DNA of 64,000 nt from Roseomonas sp. (GCA_020249505.1 JADCFN010000006.1:47914-111913); one strand, 5' to 3'. Shown: positions 45,536 through 55,192, numbered from the stretch's first letter. The notes: generated from the sequence alone by a model not told the origin. Program-made: numbers and translations.

Positions 45536-46693
45536 TTAGCCTGCCTGGGCCGGCTTCATTTGCGGGTGCACCACGGCCCCGCCGCGCGTCAGCGCAACAC
45601 CCTTCACAATCTCATCTTCTTCGGAAAGCTTGGGCGCCTTGGCGTCCTTGTCCCAGAAGGTGGAAAGGAAGGTCAGCAGATTGCGCGCATAAAGCGCGGA
45701 AGCCGCCGCCGGAATACGCCCGGGCCAATTCGTATAGCCCAGGATCTTCACGCCATTTTCGGTGACGAAAAGCTCGCCTGGCTTGGTCAAAGCGCAATTG
45801 CCGCCCGCGTCAGATGCGATATCCACAATCACGGAACCGGGCTTCATGGCAGCGACCATCTCGGCGGTCACCAGAATGGGCGCGCGGCGGCCCTGCACCA
45901 GCGCGGTGCAGATCACGACATCCTGTTTGGCGATATGCGCGGCCACCACTTCCGCCTGCTTGGCGTAGAAGGCAGCGGAAAGCTGCTTCGCATAGCCGCC
46001 GGCGGTTTGCGCGGCCTTGCTTTCCTCATCCTCGTAGCCCACAAAGCTGGCGCCGAGGGATTTGATTTCTTCCTTGGCGGCGGGGCGCACATCGGTGGCG
46101 GATACACGGCCACCCAGGCGGCGCGCGGTCGCAATCGCCTGCAAGCCCGCAACACCTGCGCCCATGATGAAGGCATTGGCCGCGGGCACGGTGCCGGCGG
46201 CCGTCATCATCATGGGAAAGCCCTTGTCATAGGCGGTCGAGGCTTCCACCACGGCGCGATAACCGGCCAGATTGGCCTGGGAAGACAGCACATCCATGGA
46301 TTGCGCGCGGGTGATGCGCGGCAGCAATTCCATGGCGCAAGCGTCAATCCCGGCAGCCGCATAGCGCCCGGCGGCATCGGCATCGGCGGCCAGCGTGGCG
46401 ATCAGCAAAGCCCCGCGCGGGATCAGCGAAAGCTCATCCACCGCGCCTTCGCCGGGGGCGAGAGGTGCCCGCACCTTCAGCACAATATTGGCCCCGGCCA
46501 GCGCCCCAGCGGCATCGGCAGCCAGGCTAGCGCCCGCATCGCTGAACGCCGCATCGGTAATGCCAGAGGCCAAGCCTGCCCCGGCTTCGACAGCCAGGGT
46601 GCAGCCCATGCCAATCAGCTTCTTCACGGTCTCCGGCGTCGCGGCAACCCGCGTCTCACCGGCCCGGCGTTCTTTCAGAACGGCCACTTTCAT
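45536..46693 (-). CDS. pntAA: NAD(P) transhydrogenase subunit alpha 1 (NAD-binding part)
   Basis: A 385-aa soluble subunit that binds NAD(H). [25 protein letters not shown] at the N-terminus and [28 protein letters not shown] (Rossmann fold) are clear. The ATG at 46693 is used; the frame is open five codons upstream through a TTG. First gene of the pnt operon. No distinct promoter was found in the 206-bp gap to the divergent gene. Confidence 0.95.
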   Translation of the reverse strand: MKVAVLKERRAGETRVAATPETVKKLIGMGCTLAVEAGAGLASGITDAAFSDAGASLAADAAGALAGANIVLKVRAPLAPGEGAVDELSLIPRGALLIATLAADADAAGRYAAAGIDACAMELLPRITRAQSMDVLSSQANLAGYRAVVEASTAYDKGFPMMMTAAGTVPAANAFIMGAGVAGLQAIATARRLGGRVSATDVRPAAKEEIKSLGASFVGYEDEESKAAQTAGGYAKQLSAAFYAKQAEVVAAHIAKQDVVICTALVQGRRAPILVTAEMVAAMKPGSVIVDIASDAGGNCALTKPGELFVTENGVKILGYTNWPGRIPAAASALYARNLLTFLSTFWDKDAKAPKLSEEDEIVKGVALTRGGAVVHPQMKPAQAG

Positions 46694-46899
46694 AAGGGAT
46701 ACCCCCAAAGGACTAAATTGTGCGCCGCACTACAGGCGCTGCGCCCAGGTGTCCACCCAGGCAGGCCTCTCCAAAAGGGGGCGAGGCGCCAAATTGCAAG
46801 CCCGGAGAGGGGTTTTTGGGTCGAGATACGCCTTGCGCTTGGGGATTTCCCGGGCGCAGACTTCGCCTGTCTGCGATCACCGCAGCGGGAGGAAAGCAT

Positions 46900-47358
46900 A
46901 TGTCCATGAACCGCCGCCATTTGGCGCTGGCCGGGGCCGCTGCCCTGGCTGCCGCCAATCTCAACCCCTCAACCGCCCAGGCCCAGGGCAGCGATGCCGC
47001 CGCCGTTGCCGCCGCGGTGGAGGCGCTCACCAAGGCCATGCTGGCCGGGGACCGTGCCGGGCTGATGGCCGTGACCCATGAAAGATTAAGTTACGGCCAT
47101 TCCGCCGGCCGGATCGAAAACCGTCAGCAATTCATTGACCCGCTGGCGAATAAGACCTCGGTCTTCCGGTCCATGAATATTTCGGATCAGACGATTGATG
47201 TGGTCGGCGATGACGCCATTGTGCGCCATGTGCTGCGCGGTGAATCCGAAAGCAATGGGCGGGTGAACTCGGTCAATATCGGTATCCTGCAAGTGTGGAA
47301 GAAGCAGCCCGATGGCTGGAAGCTGCTCGCCCGGCAGGCATTCACGCGGCCAAGCTGA
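46900..47358 (+). CDS. Secreted SnoaL-like / nuclear transport factor 2 family protein
   Basis: A 152-aa protein with an export signal (NRRHLALAGAAALAAANLNPSTAQAQ) and an NTF2-like domain (VAAAVEALTKAMLAGDRAGLMAVTHERLSYGHSAG... VWKKQPDGWKLLARQAFTRP). GGAGG lies 7 nt before the ATG. Such small cone-shaped domains bind ligands or act as hydrolases or isomerases; the role here is unknown. It may precede the repeat-peptide gene on the same strand, 240 bp away. Confidence 0.85.
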   Translation: MSMNRRHLALAGAAALAAANLNPSTAQAQGSDAAAVAAAVEALTKAMLAGDRAGLMAVTHERLSYGHSAGRIENRQQFIDPLANKTSVFRSMNISDQTIDVVGDDAIVRHVLRGESESNGRVNSVNIGILQVWKKQPDGWKLLARQAFTRPS

Positions 47359-47598
47359 GCAACCCAATTGCGTGGATTTGGCGGGGTCTGCTTTGCCGGG
47401 CCTCGCCCAAATCAGGAAGCCTGCCTGCCCTGATGGAGCTTCCGCCTTGCCTCAATCATCGACAGGGTTGACGGTGATTTTGCGATACGCCGCAACTTAA
47501 GTCTGGGAACTGCTAAATCATTATTCACTTTTCCGCGCGACAATTAGCGGGTTTAATTCGCCCGCAAGAATTCGATGCCTGAGATGAGGGGCCAAGCG

Positions 47599-48060
47599 AT
47601 GCCGCACAACAAGAAAAACAAGGCCGCTGCGGAATCGCGGCGGAACCCGTTGGGACGGAGGCTCTTGGTCCTGCATCTGGCGGCGGCCCCTGCCCTTTTG
47701 GGTGCAACGCGCGGCGCCGCTGCTGAGCCGCGGCAAAAGGCCCCAGTCGTGCCCGTTGTTACGGATGCGGATCCTGTCGACGGGCCAGGACGTGGCCGTG
47801 GCCGTCCACGCGGCAGCGGCCTGACGGATGCCGACCCGGGTGATGGGCCTGGCAATGGCCGCGGTGCACGGCGGGGCACAGGGCTGACCGATGCCGATCC
47901 CGGCGATGGCCCTGGAAATGGACGTGGCGCACGGCGCGGCACGGGCCTGACCGATGCTGATCCCGGCGATGGCCCCGGCAATGGGCGCGGCACACGGCAA
48001 AAGGCAATGACAGATTCAGACCCACGCGATGAAGCTGGCCGCGGACGTCGCGGCACCTGA
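47599..48060 (+). CDS. Exported repeat protein, candidate multi-core precursor
   Basis: A 153-aa protein I do not recognise. The N-terminus is basic (KKNKAAAESRRNPLGRR) and then hydrophobic (LLVLHLAAAPALLGATRGAAA), like a signal peptide or Tat-type leader. From about residue 54 it consists of five repeats of a TD[AS]DPxD..GxGRG pattern, spaced by 21 residues (20 for the last). Composition is Gly, Asp, Arg and Pro with no Cys. Start ATG 47599 has GAGGGG 7 nt upstream; two further ATGs lie at 47575 and 47584. The JmjC gene starts 8 bp after the stop. The repeat could bind metal (D-x-D) or be a substrate of the oxygenase. A longer minus-strand frame over the same DNA is rejected. Confidence 0.7.
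   Translation: MPHNKKNKAAAESRRNPLGRRLLVLHLAAAPALLGATRGAAAEPRQKAPVVPVVTDADPVDGPGRGRGRPRGSGLTDADPGDGPGNGRGARRGTGLTDADPGDGPGNGRGARRGTGLTDADPGDGPGNGRGTRQKAMTDSDPRDEAGRGRRGT
47761..48057 (+). repeat. Five tandem 63-bp-type coding repeats (TD[AS]DPxD..GxGRG)
   Basis: Units have their first Thr codon at 47761, 47824, 47887, 47950 and 48010. Units 2 and 3 encode the same 21 residues but differ at 12 synonymous positions and none that change an amino acid. Units 3 and 4 differ at 5 synonymous and no nonsynonymous positions across their first 15 codons. So the peptide is conserved while the DNA has drifted. Confidence 0.95.
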
Positions 48061-48068
48061 AGCAGCGC

Positions 48069-49247
48069 ATGGGCGAAACATTGGCCGAAGCAGCCTGGCG
48101 CCTCGCCTTTGGTGATCTGACGCCGGAGCACGTCTTTGCCTTGCGCGAAGGGGCGGCTTGGCGGCTTTTGCCCGGCGCCTCTGCGGGTCGCTATGCCCAC
48201 CTGCTTTCCATCGCCGATCTGGATGCGTTTCTGCGCACCGACGCCGCGCGCCATCCGCGCGTGACCATGGCGGATGGCGGGCGCCAGGGTAGCGCTGCCA
48301 TTCCGCCTGATGAATATCTACAAACCGAAGGTAGCCGCGTTGATCTGCCGCGCCTGTTTGCCCGCTATGATGCGGGGGGCAGCCTGGTTGTCTCGCAATT
48401 CCATGAATTGCATGCGCCGCTTGCGCAATTCTGCCGGGGCTTGGAAAAGGCTTTCCTCCATCCGGTTCAGGCGAATATCTACCTGACGCCGCCTGGCGCT
48501 CAGGGCTTCCGCGTGCATTTTGATACGCATGATGTGCTGGTGATGCAGGTATCGGGTGCCAAATCCTGGCGCGTTTGGGATGACATCCCCTTTCCGCTGC
48601 CAAGCCGCGCCACGCCTTGGGCTAATAAGCAAAGCCCCGCCGGCGCGCCGCATGCGCTCACGCTCAACCCTGGTGATGCGCTTTATCTGCCGCGCGGTGT
48701 CATGCATGAAGCGGCAGCACAATCGGGTGATGCGCCATCGCTGCATATCACCCTCGGTTTCCTGGAAGCCTCTATCGCCGATATGCTGCGGGAGCTTTCG
48801 GAAATCCTGGAAGCGGAAAACCCAGCCTTGCGCGCCAGCATCCCTTCCTGGCGGCTCGTTGAGGCGGGTGGCACCGCCGCCATCGCTGCGCGGCTCGCGC
48901 CCGCTTTGGCTGCGCTATCTTCCGAAGCAGCACTGGAACGGCTCACCCTCGCTGCCATGGATCGTATCACGCGGGATCGGCTGCCGCTCTCCCAGCGTAG
49001 TCTGGCGCATCGCCCGCCGGGTGCGGATGAAAGGCTGCGCCTGTCTGATGCCATGCATCATCATCTGGTGCCGCTGCCCGAAGGTGGAGGTGCGCTACGC
49101 TGGTATGGCGGTGTCGAAAACCTGAACGGCACCGAATGCGCCTGGCTCATGCAATTGGCGGAAGGTGCCACGCCGGCCAGCCTTGGCGAAGGTGCCCTAC
49201 CTTTTTGTCAGCGCTTGGCGGCACTTGGGCTATTGGAACGGTTCTGA
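48069..49247 (+). CDS. JmjC / cupin-4 Fe(II)- and 2-oxoglutarate-dependent oxygenase
   Basis: A 392-aa protein of the ribosomal-oxygenase-like (RoxA/YcfD, MINA/NO66) group. NIYLTPPGAQGFRVHFDTHDVLVMQVSGAKSW is the JmjC core: H150 and D152 (HxD) and H213 in LPRGVMHEA are the iron ligands, and K165 likely binds 2-oxoglutarate. A winged-helix-like C-terminal part follows (about 235-390). Characterised relatives hydroxylate Arg or His of ribosomal proteins. Here the gene is tied to a repeat-protein gene 8 bp upstream, which suggests that protein as substrate. No Shine-Dalgarno is seen before the ATG, so translation is probably coupled. Converges on uup, 10 bp apart. Confidence 0.88.
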   Translation: MGETLAEAAWRLAFGDLTPEHVFALREGAAWRLLPGASAGRYAHLLSIADLDAFLRTDAARHPRVTMADGGRQGSAAIPPDEYLQTEGSRVDLPRLFARYDAGGSLVVSQFHELHAPLAQFCRGLEKAFLHPVQANIYLTPPGAQGFRVHFDTHDVLVMQVSGAKSWRVWDDIPFPLPSRATPWANKQSPAGAPHALTLNPGDALYLPRGVMHEAAAQSGDAPSLHITLGFLEASIADMLRELSEILEAENPALRASIPSWRLVEAGGTAAIAARLAPALAALSSEAALERLTLAAMDRITRDRLPLSQRSLAHRPPGADERLRLSDAMHHHLVPLPEGGGALRWYGGVENLNGTECAWLMQLAEGATPASLGEGALPFCQRLAALGLLERF

Positions 49248-49257
49248 AAAGCGCGGA

Positions 49258-51072
49258 TCACCCGCCGCTTTCCTCCCGCAGGATTTCCAATTCCAGCCAG
49301 CGAGTCTCAGCCTGTTGCAGGGCCGCCTGGGCGGTGCCCAAGGCGCTGGTCGCCTTGGCGAAGCCGGCAGCATCGCGCGCATAAAATGCTGGATCAGCGA
49401 TGCGTTTTTCAAGCACGGCGATTTCCGCCGAGAGCTTTTCCATCCGCGCTGGCAGGGTTTTCAATTCATGCTGTTCCACCGCGCTGAGGCCCTTCTTGCG
49501 CGGGGCTGGCTTGAATGAAGGCTGCGCTGCCTCCCGCTTTGGTGGCGGCGCCTGCTTTTCGGCCGCTCGCGCCCGCACACCATGGCCGCGCTGCGCCACC
49601 ATATCGCTATAGCCGCCGGCATATTCCTGCCAGCGCCCGGCTTCTTCAAAGGCAATGACGCTGGTGACGCAGCGGTCGAGGAAATCGCGATCATGGCTCA
49701 CCAGCAGCACCGTACCGGCGTAATCCGCGATCAATTCCTGCAATAGATCGAGTGTTTCAAGGTCCAGATCATTGGTCGGTTCATCCAGCACCAGAAGATT
49801 GGACGGTTTGGCGAAGGCGCGCGCCAGCATCAGCCGGCCGCGTTCTCCGCCGGAAAGCGCGCCAAGTGGCGTGCGCGCCTGTTCCGGCGTAAACAGAAAA
49901 TCCTTCATATAACCAAGTACATGCCGCGGCGCGCCGCCTACATGAACCATATCGCCGCGCCCTTCGGTCAGCGCTTCCGCGAGCGTCACTGCGGGATCAA
50001 GCGCGGCGCGGCGCTGGTCCAGCCCCACCATTTCAATCCCAGCGCCAAGCAGCACCTGGCCCGCATCCGGCGCCAGGGTGCCGATCAGCATATTCAACAG
50101 CGTCGTCTTGCCCGCGCCATTGGGGCCCAGAATACCCACACGATCACCGCGCATGATGCGTGTCGAAAACCCCTGCACGATCGGGCGATCAACAAAGGAT
50201 TTGCTGATATCGTCAGCGGCAATCACCAGATTGCCGGACCCGCCAGCCTCGGTCGCGGCCATGCTCACACGCCCGGGCGCGGTGCTGCGCTCTCGCCGCC
50301 GGGTACGCAAGGTTTGCAGGTTTTCGAGCCGCCTTACATTGCGCTTGCGCCGCGCGGTCACGCCATAGCGCAGCCAATGTTCTTCGCGGACGATCTTGCG
50401 CGCCAGCTTATGCGCGTCGCGTTCCTCTTCTTCCAGCACCTGATCGCGCCAGGCTTCAAAAGCACCAAAACCCCGTTCCAGGCGGCGCGTCGTGCCGCGA
50501 TCCAGCCAGACCATGGCGCGTGAAAGGCTTTCCAGAAAGCGCCGATCATGGCTGATCAGCACCAGCGCCGATGCACTCGCGGCAAGTTCCGCTTCCAGCC
50601 ATTCAATCGCAGGTAGATCAAGATGATTGGTCGGTTCATCCAACAGCAAGATATCGGGCGAAGGCGCCAAAGCGCGCGCCAGCGCGGCGCGGCGTGCTTC
50701 CCCACCTGAAAGCGCGGCGGGCGATTCCGCGCCGCTCATCCCCAGGCTTTGCAGCAAATAGCGCGCACGATACGGATCATCTGCCGGGCCAAGCCCTGCC
50801 TCCACATAGGACATCACATCGCCAAAACCGGATAGGTCCGGTTCCTGATCCAAAACGCGGAGCGTCGCACCCGGTTGCAGAAAGCGCGTGCCCGATTCCG
50901 GTTCGATCAGCCCGGCGGCAACCTTCAACAGCGTCGATTTGCCCGAGCCATTGCGCCCGACCAGCGCCAACCTTTCGCCAGGCGCGACGGAAAGCGAGGC
51001 GCCATCCAGCAACCGCGTAGTACCAAAACCCAGGCGGATATCCTGCAGGATCAGAAGCGGGGGTGCGGCCAT
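49258..51072 (-). CDS. uup: ABC-F family ATPase, Uup-like
   Basis: A 604-aa soluble protein with two ABC cassettes: Walker A GRNGSGKST (about 38-46) and GPNGAGKTT, signatures LSGGEARR and LSGGERGR, Walker B LLLDEPTNHLD and LVLDEPTNDLD. The C-terminus carries a coiled coil (about 515-600), typical of Uup. ABC-F proteins act on the ribosome or on DNA branched structures; E. coli Uup is tied to replication and precise transposon excision. It begins 3 bp after purA on the minus strand. Confidence 0.92.
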   Translation of the reverse strand: MAAPPLLILQDIRLGFGTTRLLDGASLSVAPGERLALVGRNGSGKSTLLKVAAGLIEPESGTRFLQPGATLRVLDQEPDLSGFGDVMSYVEAGLGPADDPYRARYLLQSLGMSGAESPAALSGGEARRAALARALAPSPDILLLDEPTNHLDLPAIEWLEAELAASASALVLISHDRRFLESLSRAMVWLDRGTTRRLERGFGAFEAWRDQVLEEEERDAHKLARKIVREEHWLRYGVTARRKRNVRRLENLQTLRTRRRERSTAPGRVSMAATEAGGSGNLVIAADDISKSFVDRPIVQGFSTRIMRGDRVGILGPNGAGKTTLLNMLIGTLAPDAGQVLLGAGIEMVGLDQRRAALDPAVTLAEALTEGRGDMVHVGGAPRHVLGYMKDFLFTPEQARTPLGALSGGERGRLMLARAFAKPSNLLVLDEPTNDLDLETLDLLQELIADYAGTVLLVSHDRDFLDRCVTSVIAFEEAGRWQEYAGGYSDMVAQRGHGVRARAAEKQAPPPKREAAQPSFKPAPRKKGLSAVEQHELKTLPARMEKLSAEIAVLEKRIADPAFYARDAAGFAKATSALGTAQAALQQAETRWLELEILREESGG

Positions 51073-51075
51073 CAG

Positions 51076-52365
51076 CTACCCCGCGAAGGGGTCACGCATC
51101 ATGATGGTGTCGTCACGCTCGGGGCTGGTGGAAAGCAGCACCACAGGGGCTTCGACCAATTCCTCGATCCGGCGGATGTATTTCACTGCCTCGGCCGGTA
51201 ATTCGGCGTAAGAACGGGCACCGCGGGTGGAACCGGGCCAGCCGGGCATCACCTCAAAAATTGGTTCCGCCGCAGCTTGCGCGCGTTGACCGGTGGGCAG
51301 GCGCTTCATGACTTCGCCATGCACCTTATAGCCGGTGCAGATCTTCAATTCAGTCAGGCCATCCAGCACATCCAGCTTGGTCAAAACCAAGCCCTGCACG
51401 CCACCCACCTTCACTGCTTGGCGCACCATGCAGGCATCAAACCAGCCGCAGCGGCGGGGACGCCCCGTGACCGTGCCGAATTCATGGCCACGTTCACCAA
51501 GCCGCTTGCCGATCTCATCATGCAATTCACTCGGGAAGGGACCGGAACCAACGCGCGTTGAGTAAGCCTTGGCAATGCCAAGCACGAAGCCAATCGCATC
51601 CGGCCCAATGCCAGCGCCGGCGGCAGCACTTCCGGCGACGGTATTGCTGCTGGTGACGTAAGGATAAGTGCCGTGATCCACATCCAGCATCACCGCCTGC
51701 GCGCCTTCGAATAGCACGCGCTTGCCGCTGCTGCGCGCCTCATCCAGGCGTTCCCAAATGGCTTCCGAAAAGGGCAGCAACTTTGGCGCGAGCGCAAGCA
51801 GGCTATCCAACAACGCCTGTTTTTCGAATTCCGGCGCGCCAAGCCCGCGCAGCAGCGTATTGTGATGGCGGAGCAGCTCATCAAGCTTGTCGGAAAGCGT
51901 CTCAGGCTCCGCCAGATCGCACAAGCGAATCGCCCGCCGCGCTACCTTGTCTTCATAGGCAGGGCCAATGCCGCGCCCGGTGGTGCCGATTTTCGCATCG
52001 CCCCGCGCCGCTTCGCGTGCCTTATCAAGGGCAGGATGAAGCGGCAGGATCAGCGGCACATTATCAGCGATGCGCAGATTTTCGGGCGTTACGGAAAGCC
52101 CCTGCGCAGTGACCTTGGCGATTTCGGACAGCAGCGCTTCCGGGTCCAGCACCACGCCATTGCCGATAATCCCAAGCTTGCCGCGCACCACACCCGATGG
52201 CAGCAACGAAAGCTTATAGGTCTGATCGCCCACCACCAGCGTATGGCCGGCATTATGCCCGCCCTGGAAGCGCACCACGATATCCGCGCGGGAGGCAAGC
52301 CAATCAACAACCTTGCCCTTGCCTTCATCGCCCCATTGGGCACCGATCACAGCGACATTGGCCAT
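51076..52365 (-). CDS. purA: Adenylosuccinate synthetase
   Basis: A 429-aa enzyme that joins IMP and aspartate with GTP, on the way to [21 protein letters not shown] (residues about 6-23, catalytic Asp and GTP loop), [12 protein letters not shown], and the C-terminal-region [13 protein letters not shown] are diagnostic. Full length. Four bp after hisZ. purB, the next step, lies 3 kb away on the other strand. Confidence 0.97.
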   Translation of the reverse strand: MANVAVIGAQWGDEGKGKVVDWLASRADIVVRFQGGHNAGHTLVVGDQTYKLSLLPSGVVRGKLGIIGNGVVLDPEALLSEIAKVTAQGLSVTPENLRIADNVPLILPLHPALDKAREAARGDAKIGTTGRGIGPAYEDKVARRAIRLCDLAEPETLSDKLDELLRHHNTLLRGLGAPEFEKQALLDSLLALAPKLLPFSEAIWERLDEARSSGKRVLFEGAQAVMLDVDHGTYPYVTSSNTVAGSAAAGAGIGPDAIGFVLGIAKAYSTRVGSGPFPSELHDEIGKRLGERGHEFGTVTGRPRRCGWFDACMVRQAVKVGGVQGLVLTKLDVLDGLTELKICTGYKVHGEVMKRLPTGQRAQAAAEPIFEVMPGWPGSTRGARSYAELPAEAVKYIRRIEELVEAPVVLLSTSPERDDTIMMRDPFAG

Positions 52366-52369
52366 GGTT

Positions 52370-53512
52370 TCAACCTTTCCGAGGCAGCGCCACAGCGCGC
52401 CCGTCCTGAAGTGAATGGGTGCAGCGGAGCGATTCCGGCGTATCCGTTGCCAAAAGTGCTGCTACGGTGACAAAACCCTGGGCACGGAAGGCAGCGCCAT
52501 CGGCGCCAAGCGGGATGAAAAGCCGCGCCGGTTCCGCTGTCCGTGGCGCGGCGCGTAGAACTGCATCGGGGTAAAGCGTCATGCCCGTGGCCGGTTCACC
52601 ATTATGGGAGACATACCGCCCGCCACGCGCCAATTCCCCGCCGAGCCCCGGTCCATATAGCGTGAAGGCAACGCCCGTGTGGTAGCGAAGGCCGCGAAAC
52701 TCGACGGGATCGAGCGTGATGCGCAGCCCCGGCGCGCGGCGCGCAATGGCGGCGATCACGGCGGCCGCATCCTGCGCCAAGGCGCGTGCAGCAGCGGGCA
52801 GTTCCGCTTGTTGCAGCGCGGCCAGCGCAGCAGGCGCCGGGCCGGAAGCCGCCATCAACGCGGGCAAGGCTTGCAATATGACGGCACCCGAATCCCGCAC
52901 CGAAGCCGCCACCGCCGCGCTATCCTTGCGGTCCAGCGCTCGGGCCAGGCTGGCGCGCAAAGCCGGCGCCAGCGCCGCCGCGTCCAGCAAGGCGGGTGTC
53001 AGGCTGGGCAGCATGACATCCAGGCTGACGGGGGCAACGCCAATGGCGGCGAGGGCTTCCACCGCCACAATCGCCACCTCGGCATCGGCTTCAATCGCAT
53101 CGCTGCCAATCACTTCAATCCCAGCCTGGGGAAGCTGGCGTTCCGGGGCCAATTGCGTCCCGCGCACGCGCAAAACCTGCCCCGCATAGCAAAGCCGCAA
53201 GGGGCGCGGTTCGGCGGCAAGTCTTGTCGCGGCAATGCGCGCCACTTGCGGCGTGGTATCGGCGCGCAGCCCCATCATGCGCTGGCTGACCGGGTCCATG
53301 AGGCGAAAGGTCTGATCCGCGACTGCGGCGCCAGAGCCCGTCAGCAGACTGTCTTCAAATTCCAGCAGCGGCGGCTTGACGCGTTCATAGCCATGCTGGG
53401 CGAAGGCGGCCATCATGGCTTCCACAAGTACAGCCTCCCGCGCGGCATCGGGCGGCAGCAGATCGGCAAAGCCGGCAGGCAGCAAGGCGGGATTGGGCAA
53501 ATCGTCGGTCAT
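52370..53512 (-). CDS. hisZ: ATP phosphoribosyltransferase regulatory subunit
   Basis: A 380-aa histidyl-tRNA-synthetase-like protein that activates and gives histidine feedback control to the short form of HisG. The start [25 protein letters not shown], motif-2-like [17 protein letters not shown] and the RGGRYV-type segment are kept, while tRNA-binding parts are absent. The presence of hisZ implies a short hisG elsewhere in the genome. A long hairpin covers the region just upstream of its ATG, and no Shine-Dalgarno is clear. Confidence 0.93.
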   Translation of the reverse strand: MTDDLPNPALLPAGFADLLPPDAAREAVLVEAMMAAFAQHGYERVKPPLLEFEDSLLTGSGAAVADQTFRLMDPVSQRMMGLRADTTPQVARIAATRLAAEPRPLRLCYAGQVLRVRGTQLAPERQLPQAGIEVIGSDAIEADAEVAIVAVEALAAIGVAPVSLDVMLPSLTPALLDAAALAPALRASLARALDRKDSAAVAASVRDSGAVILQALPALMAASGPAPAALAALQQAELPAAARALAQDAAAVIAAIARRAPGLRITLDPVEFRGLRYHTGVAFTLYGPGLGGELARGGRYVSHNGEPATGMTLYPDAVLRAAPRTAEPARLFIPLGADGAAFRAQGFVTVAALLATDTPESLRCTHSLQDGRAVALPRKG

Positions 53513-53517
53513 GGGCG

Positions 53518-53563
53518 AGGGCAGGGTTTGGCAGGGGCCGCGCGGCTCGGCAAGCCCTGCCCT
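53518..53563 (-). promoter_or_regulatory. Long hairpin directly upstream of hisZ
   Basis: AGGGCAGGGTTTG (53518-53530) pairs with CAAGCCCTGCCCT (53551-53563), 13 bp with one G-T wobble; the 20-nt loop can fold further (GCCGCGCGGC). It ends 5 nt before the hisZ start codon, where a Shine-Dalgarno would lie. It could end the terC transcript or limit hisZ translation. Confidence 0.5.
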
Positions 53564-53568
53564 TCACC

Positions 53569-54255
53569 TCAGCCTGATCGGGTGAAATTACCCCCGCGAT
53601 CAGGGATCAGCCGCTCAGCATGGCCATGGCCTGAACCGGTCAGATAGGCGTAAAGCTGATGCGCGCCCTCATAAGTCATTTCAATGCCAATCCAGGCAAT
53701 CAACGCTACACCGGCATAGGCAATCCAGCGAAATTTCGCGAGCAACCGGGCGATGATGGAAGCCGCCACACCCATCAGAATGATCGAAACACCAAGCCCC
53801 AGGATCAGCATGGGCAGATTGCCGCGCGCAATGCCCGCAATCGCCAGCACATTATCAAGCGACATGGACACATCCGCGATCACGATCTGCTTCAGCGCAG
53901 CCGCCATGGTCTTGCCGCCGGCGCCATCCTCATGTCCTTCGGGGTCTTCTTCCTCGGCCTTTTCCTCGCGCAATTCCTTGAAAAAGCCATAGGCGATCCA
54001 GAGCAGCAAAAGCCCGCCAATCAGCAATAGGCCCGGCACTTCCAGCAGATAGACCGCAAAGATGGAGAAAATCACCCGCAGAACCGTTGCGAAGATCATG
54101 CCGAACAGAATGGCGCGGGAACGCTGCGCGGCGGGCAGGCCGGCTGCCGCCAGGCCGATCAGAACCGCATTGTCGCCTGACAAAACGATATTGGCGAACA
54201 TGATCTGGCCAAACGTGGCCAGATTGAAGTTTTCCAGAATAGCCGAAAAATCCAT
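53569..54255 (-). CDS. TerC family membrane protein (copy 1)
   Basis: A 228-aa inner-membrane protein with about seven helices. FANIVLSGDNAVLIGLAAAGLP carries the acidic GDN motif of TerC proteins, and a second ADVSMSLDNVLAIAG motif lies in the second half; a charged loop (LREEKAEEEDPEGHEDGAGG) separates them. TerC proteins are linked to metal (manganese) export and envelope stress. GGAG lies 7 nt before the ATG at 54255. It follows the larger paralogue by 115 bp. Confidence 0.93.
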   Translation of the reverse strand: MDFSAILENFNLATFGQIMFANIVLSGDNAVLIGLAAAGLPAAQRSRAILFGMIFATVLRVIFSIFAVYLLEVPGLLLIGGLLLLWIAYGFFKELREEKAEEEDPEGHEDGAGGKTMAAALKQIVIADVSMSLDNVLAIAGIARGNLPMLILGLGVSIILMGVAASIIARLLAKFRWIAYAGVALIAWIGIEMTYEGAHQLYAYLTGSGHGHAERLIPDRGGNFTRSG

Positions 54256-54370
54256 AACGCAACTCCGGGCATGCAGGCCCGAAGCCACGCGTAAACATTA
54301 CGCGCCGCTCAGGCCTGCCCCGGCGGCGCGAACAGTAACCAGAATATAACGGGGCGTGAAGCCCCGCCCT

Positions 54371-55192
54371 TCATCCATGGGCGGCAGATGAACCGCGCCG
54401 CGCCTGCCGAACCACATCGGCCACGAAGGCCGCGATCCCCGTATAGACAACCAGTTGCAGGAAAGTGACCCCCACCCAAAGCCAGACCGGGAAAACCCCC
54501 GGCAAGGCCAAGAACCCAAGCGGCAGGAAAAGATAGGCATAGGCCTCGGCCACCTGCTGGGTAACCTGTTGGGTACCCTCATAAATCATCTGGCCAGCCA
54601 CATACAGGATGATGAACAGCCCGACCCAGGCGATCCAGCGATGCTTGTCGAGCAACCGGGCAATGAAGGTCGCCGCAACGCCCATCAACACCACGGAAAC
54701 CGCAAGGCCGATGATCAAAATATAGGGGTGGTCCTTGGCCGCCCCGGCCACTGCCAGCACGTTATCAAGCGACATGGATACGTCAGCGACCAGGATTTGG
54801 GTAATGGCCTGACGCAGCGTCTTTTTCGGTGCACCTGGAACAGCACCATTTTCCAGCGCTTCCACCCCCTCATGCTGTTCGGTGACGCTCGCGTCGCCAT
54901 GGCTGCCGCCATCGCGCAATTCCCGATACATTTTCCAGCAAACCCACAGCAGCAAAACGCCACCTGCGAGCACAATTCCAACAATTTGCAGCAATTGCAC
55001 GGTGATGGACGCGAAGCCGATACGCATCAAGGTTGCCGCGATAATACCCCAGAAAATCGCCTTTTTCCGCTGTTCCGGCGGCAAACCCGCCGCCGCCATG
55101 CCCACCACGATGGCGTTATCGCCCGCGAGCACAACGTCAATGAACAGGACCATGAGAAGTGGTTGCACCCAGTCAGGGAACGATTCCAACAT
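54371..55192 (-). CDS. TerC family membrane protein (copy 2)
   Basis: A 273-aa paralogue of the next gene, with the same two motifs (VVLAGDNAIVVGMAAAGLP and ADVSMSLDNVLAVAGAAKDH). It is longer by a polar cytoplasmic loop (about 105-135) and an extra C-terminal stretch. A small GC hairpin (54350-54366) follows its stop. No manganese riboswitch of the yybP-ykoY type was recognised upstream. The tandem pair probably arose by duplication and may form a heteromer. Confidence 0.93.
   Translation of the reverse strand: MLESFPDWVQPLLMVLFIDVVLAGDNAIVVGMAAAGLPPEQRKKAIFWGIIAATLMRIGFASITVQLLQIVGIVLAGGVLLLWVCWKMYRELRDGGSHGDASVTEQHEGVEALENGAVPGAPKKTLRQAITQILVADVSMSLDNVLAVAGAAKDHPYILIIGLAVSVVLMGVAATFIARLLDKHRWIAWVGLFIILYVAGQMIYEGTQQVTQQVAEAYAYLFLPLGFLALPGVFPVWLWVGVTFLQLVVYTGIAAFVADVVRQARRGSSAAHG

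Noticed and set aside
45560..46909. 449-aa plus-strand frame opposite pntAA
   Set aside because: Composition (His, Gly, Arg) is that of an antisense frame; pntAA is unmistakable on the other strand.
47761..48057. CRISPR array
   Set aside because: The repeats are contiguous, in frame and coding, with no unique spacers. No cas gene is in the window.
47553..48254. 233-aa minus-strand frame across the repeat region, rich in GPSPGSASV
   Set aside because: It is the antisense image of the repeat array. The plus-strand frame has the Shine-Dalgarno, a leader and a coupled downstream gene, and unit-to-unit changes are synonymous only in the plus frame.
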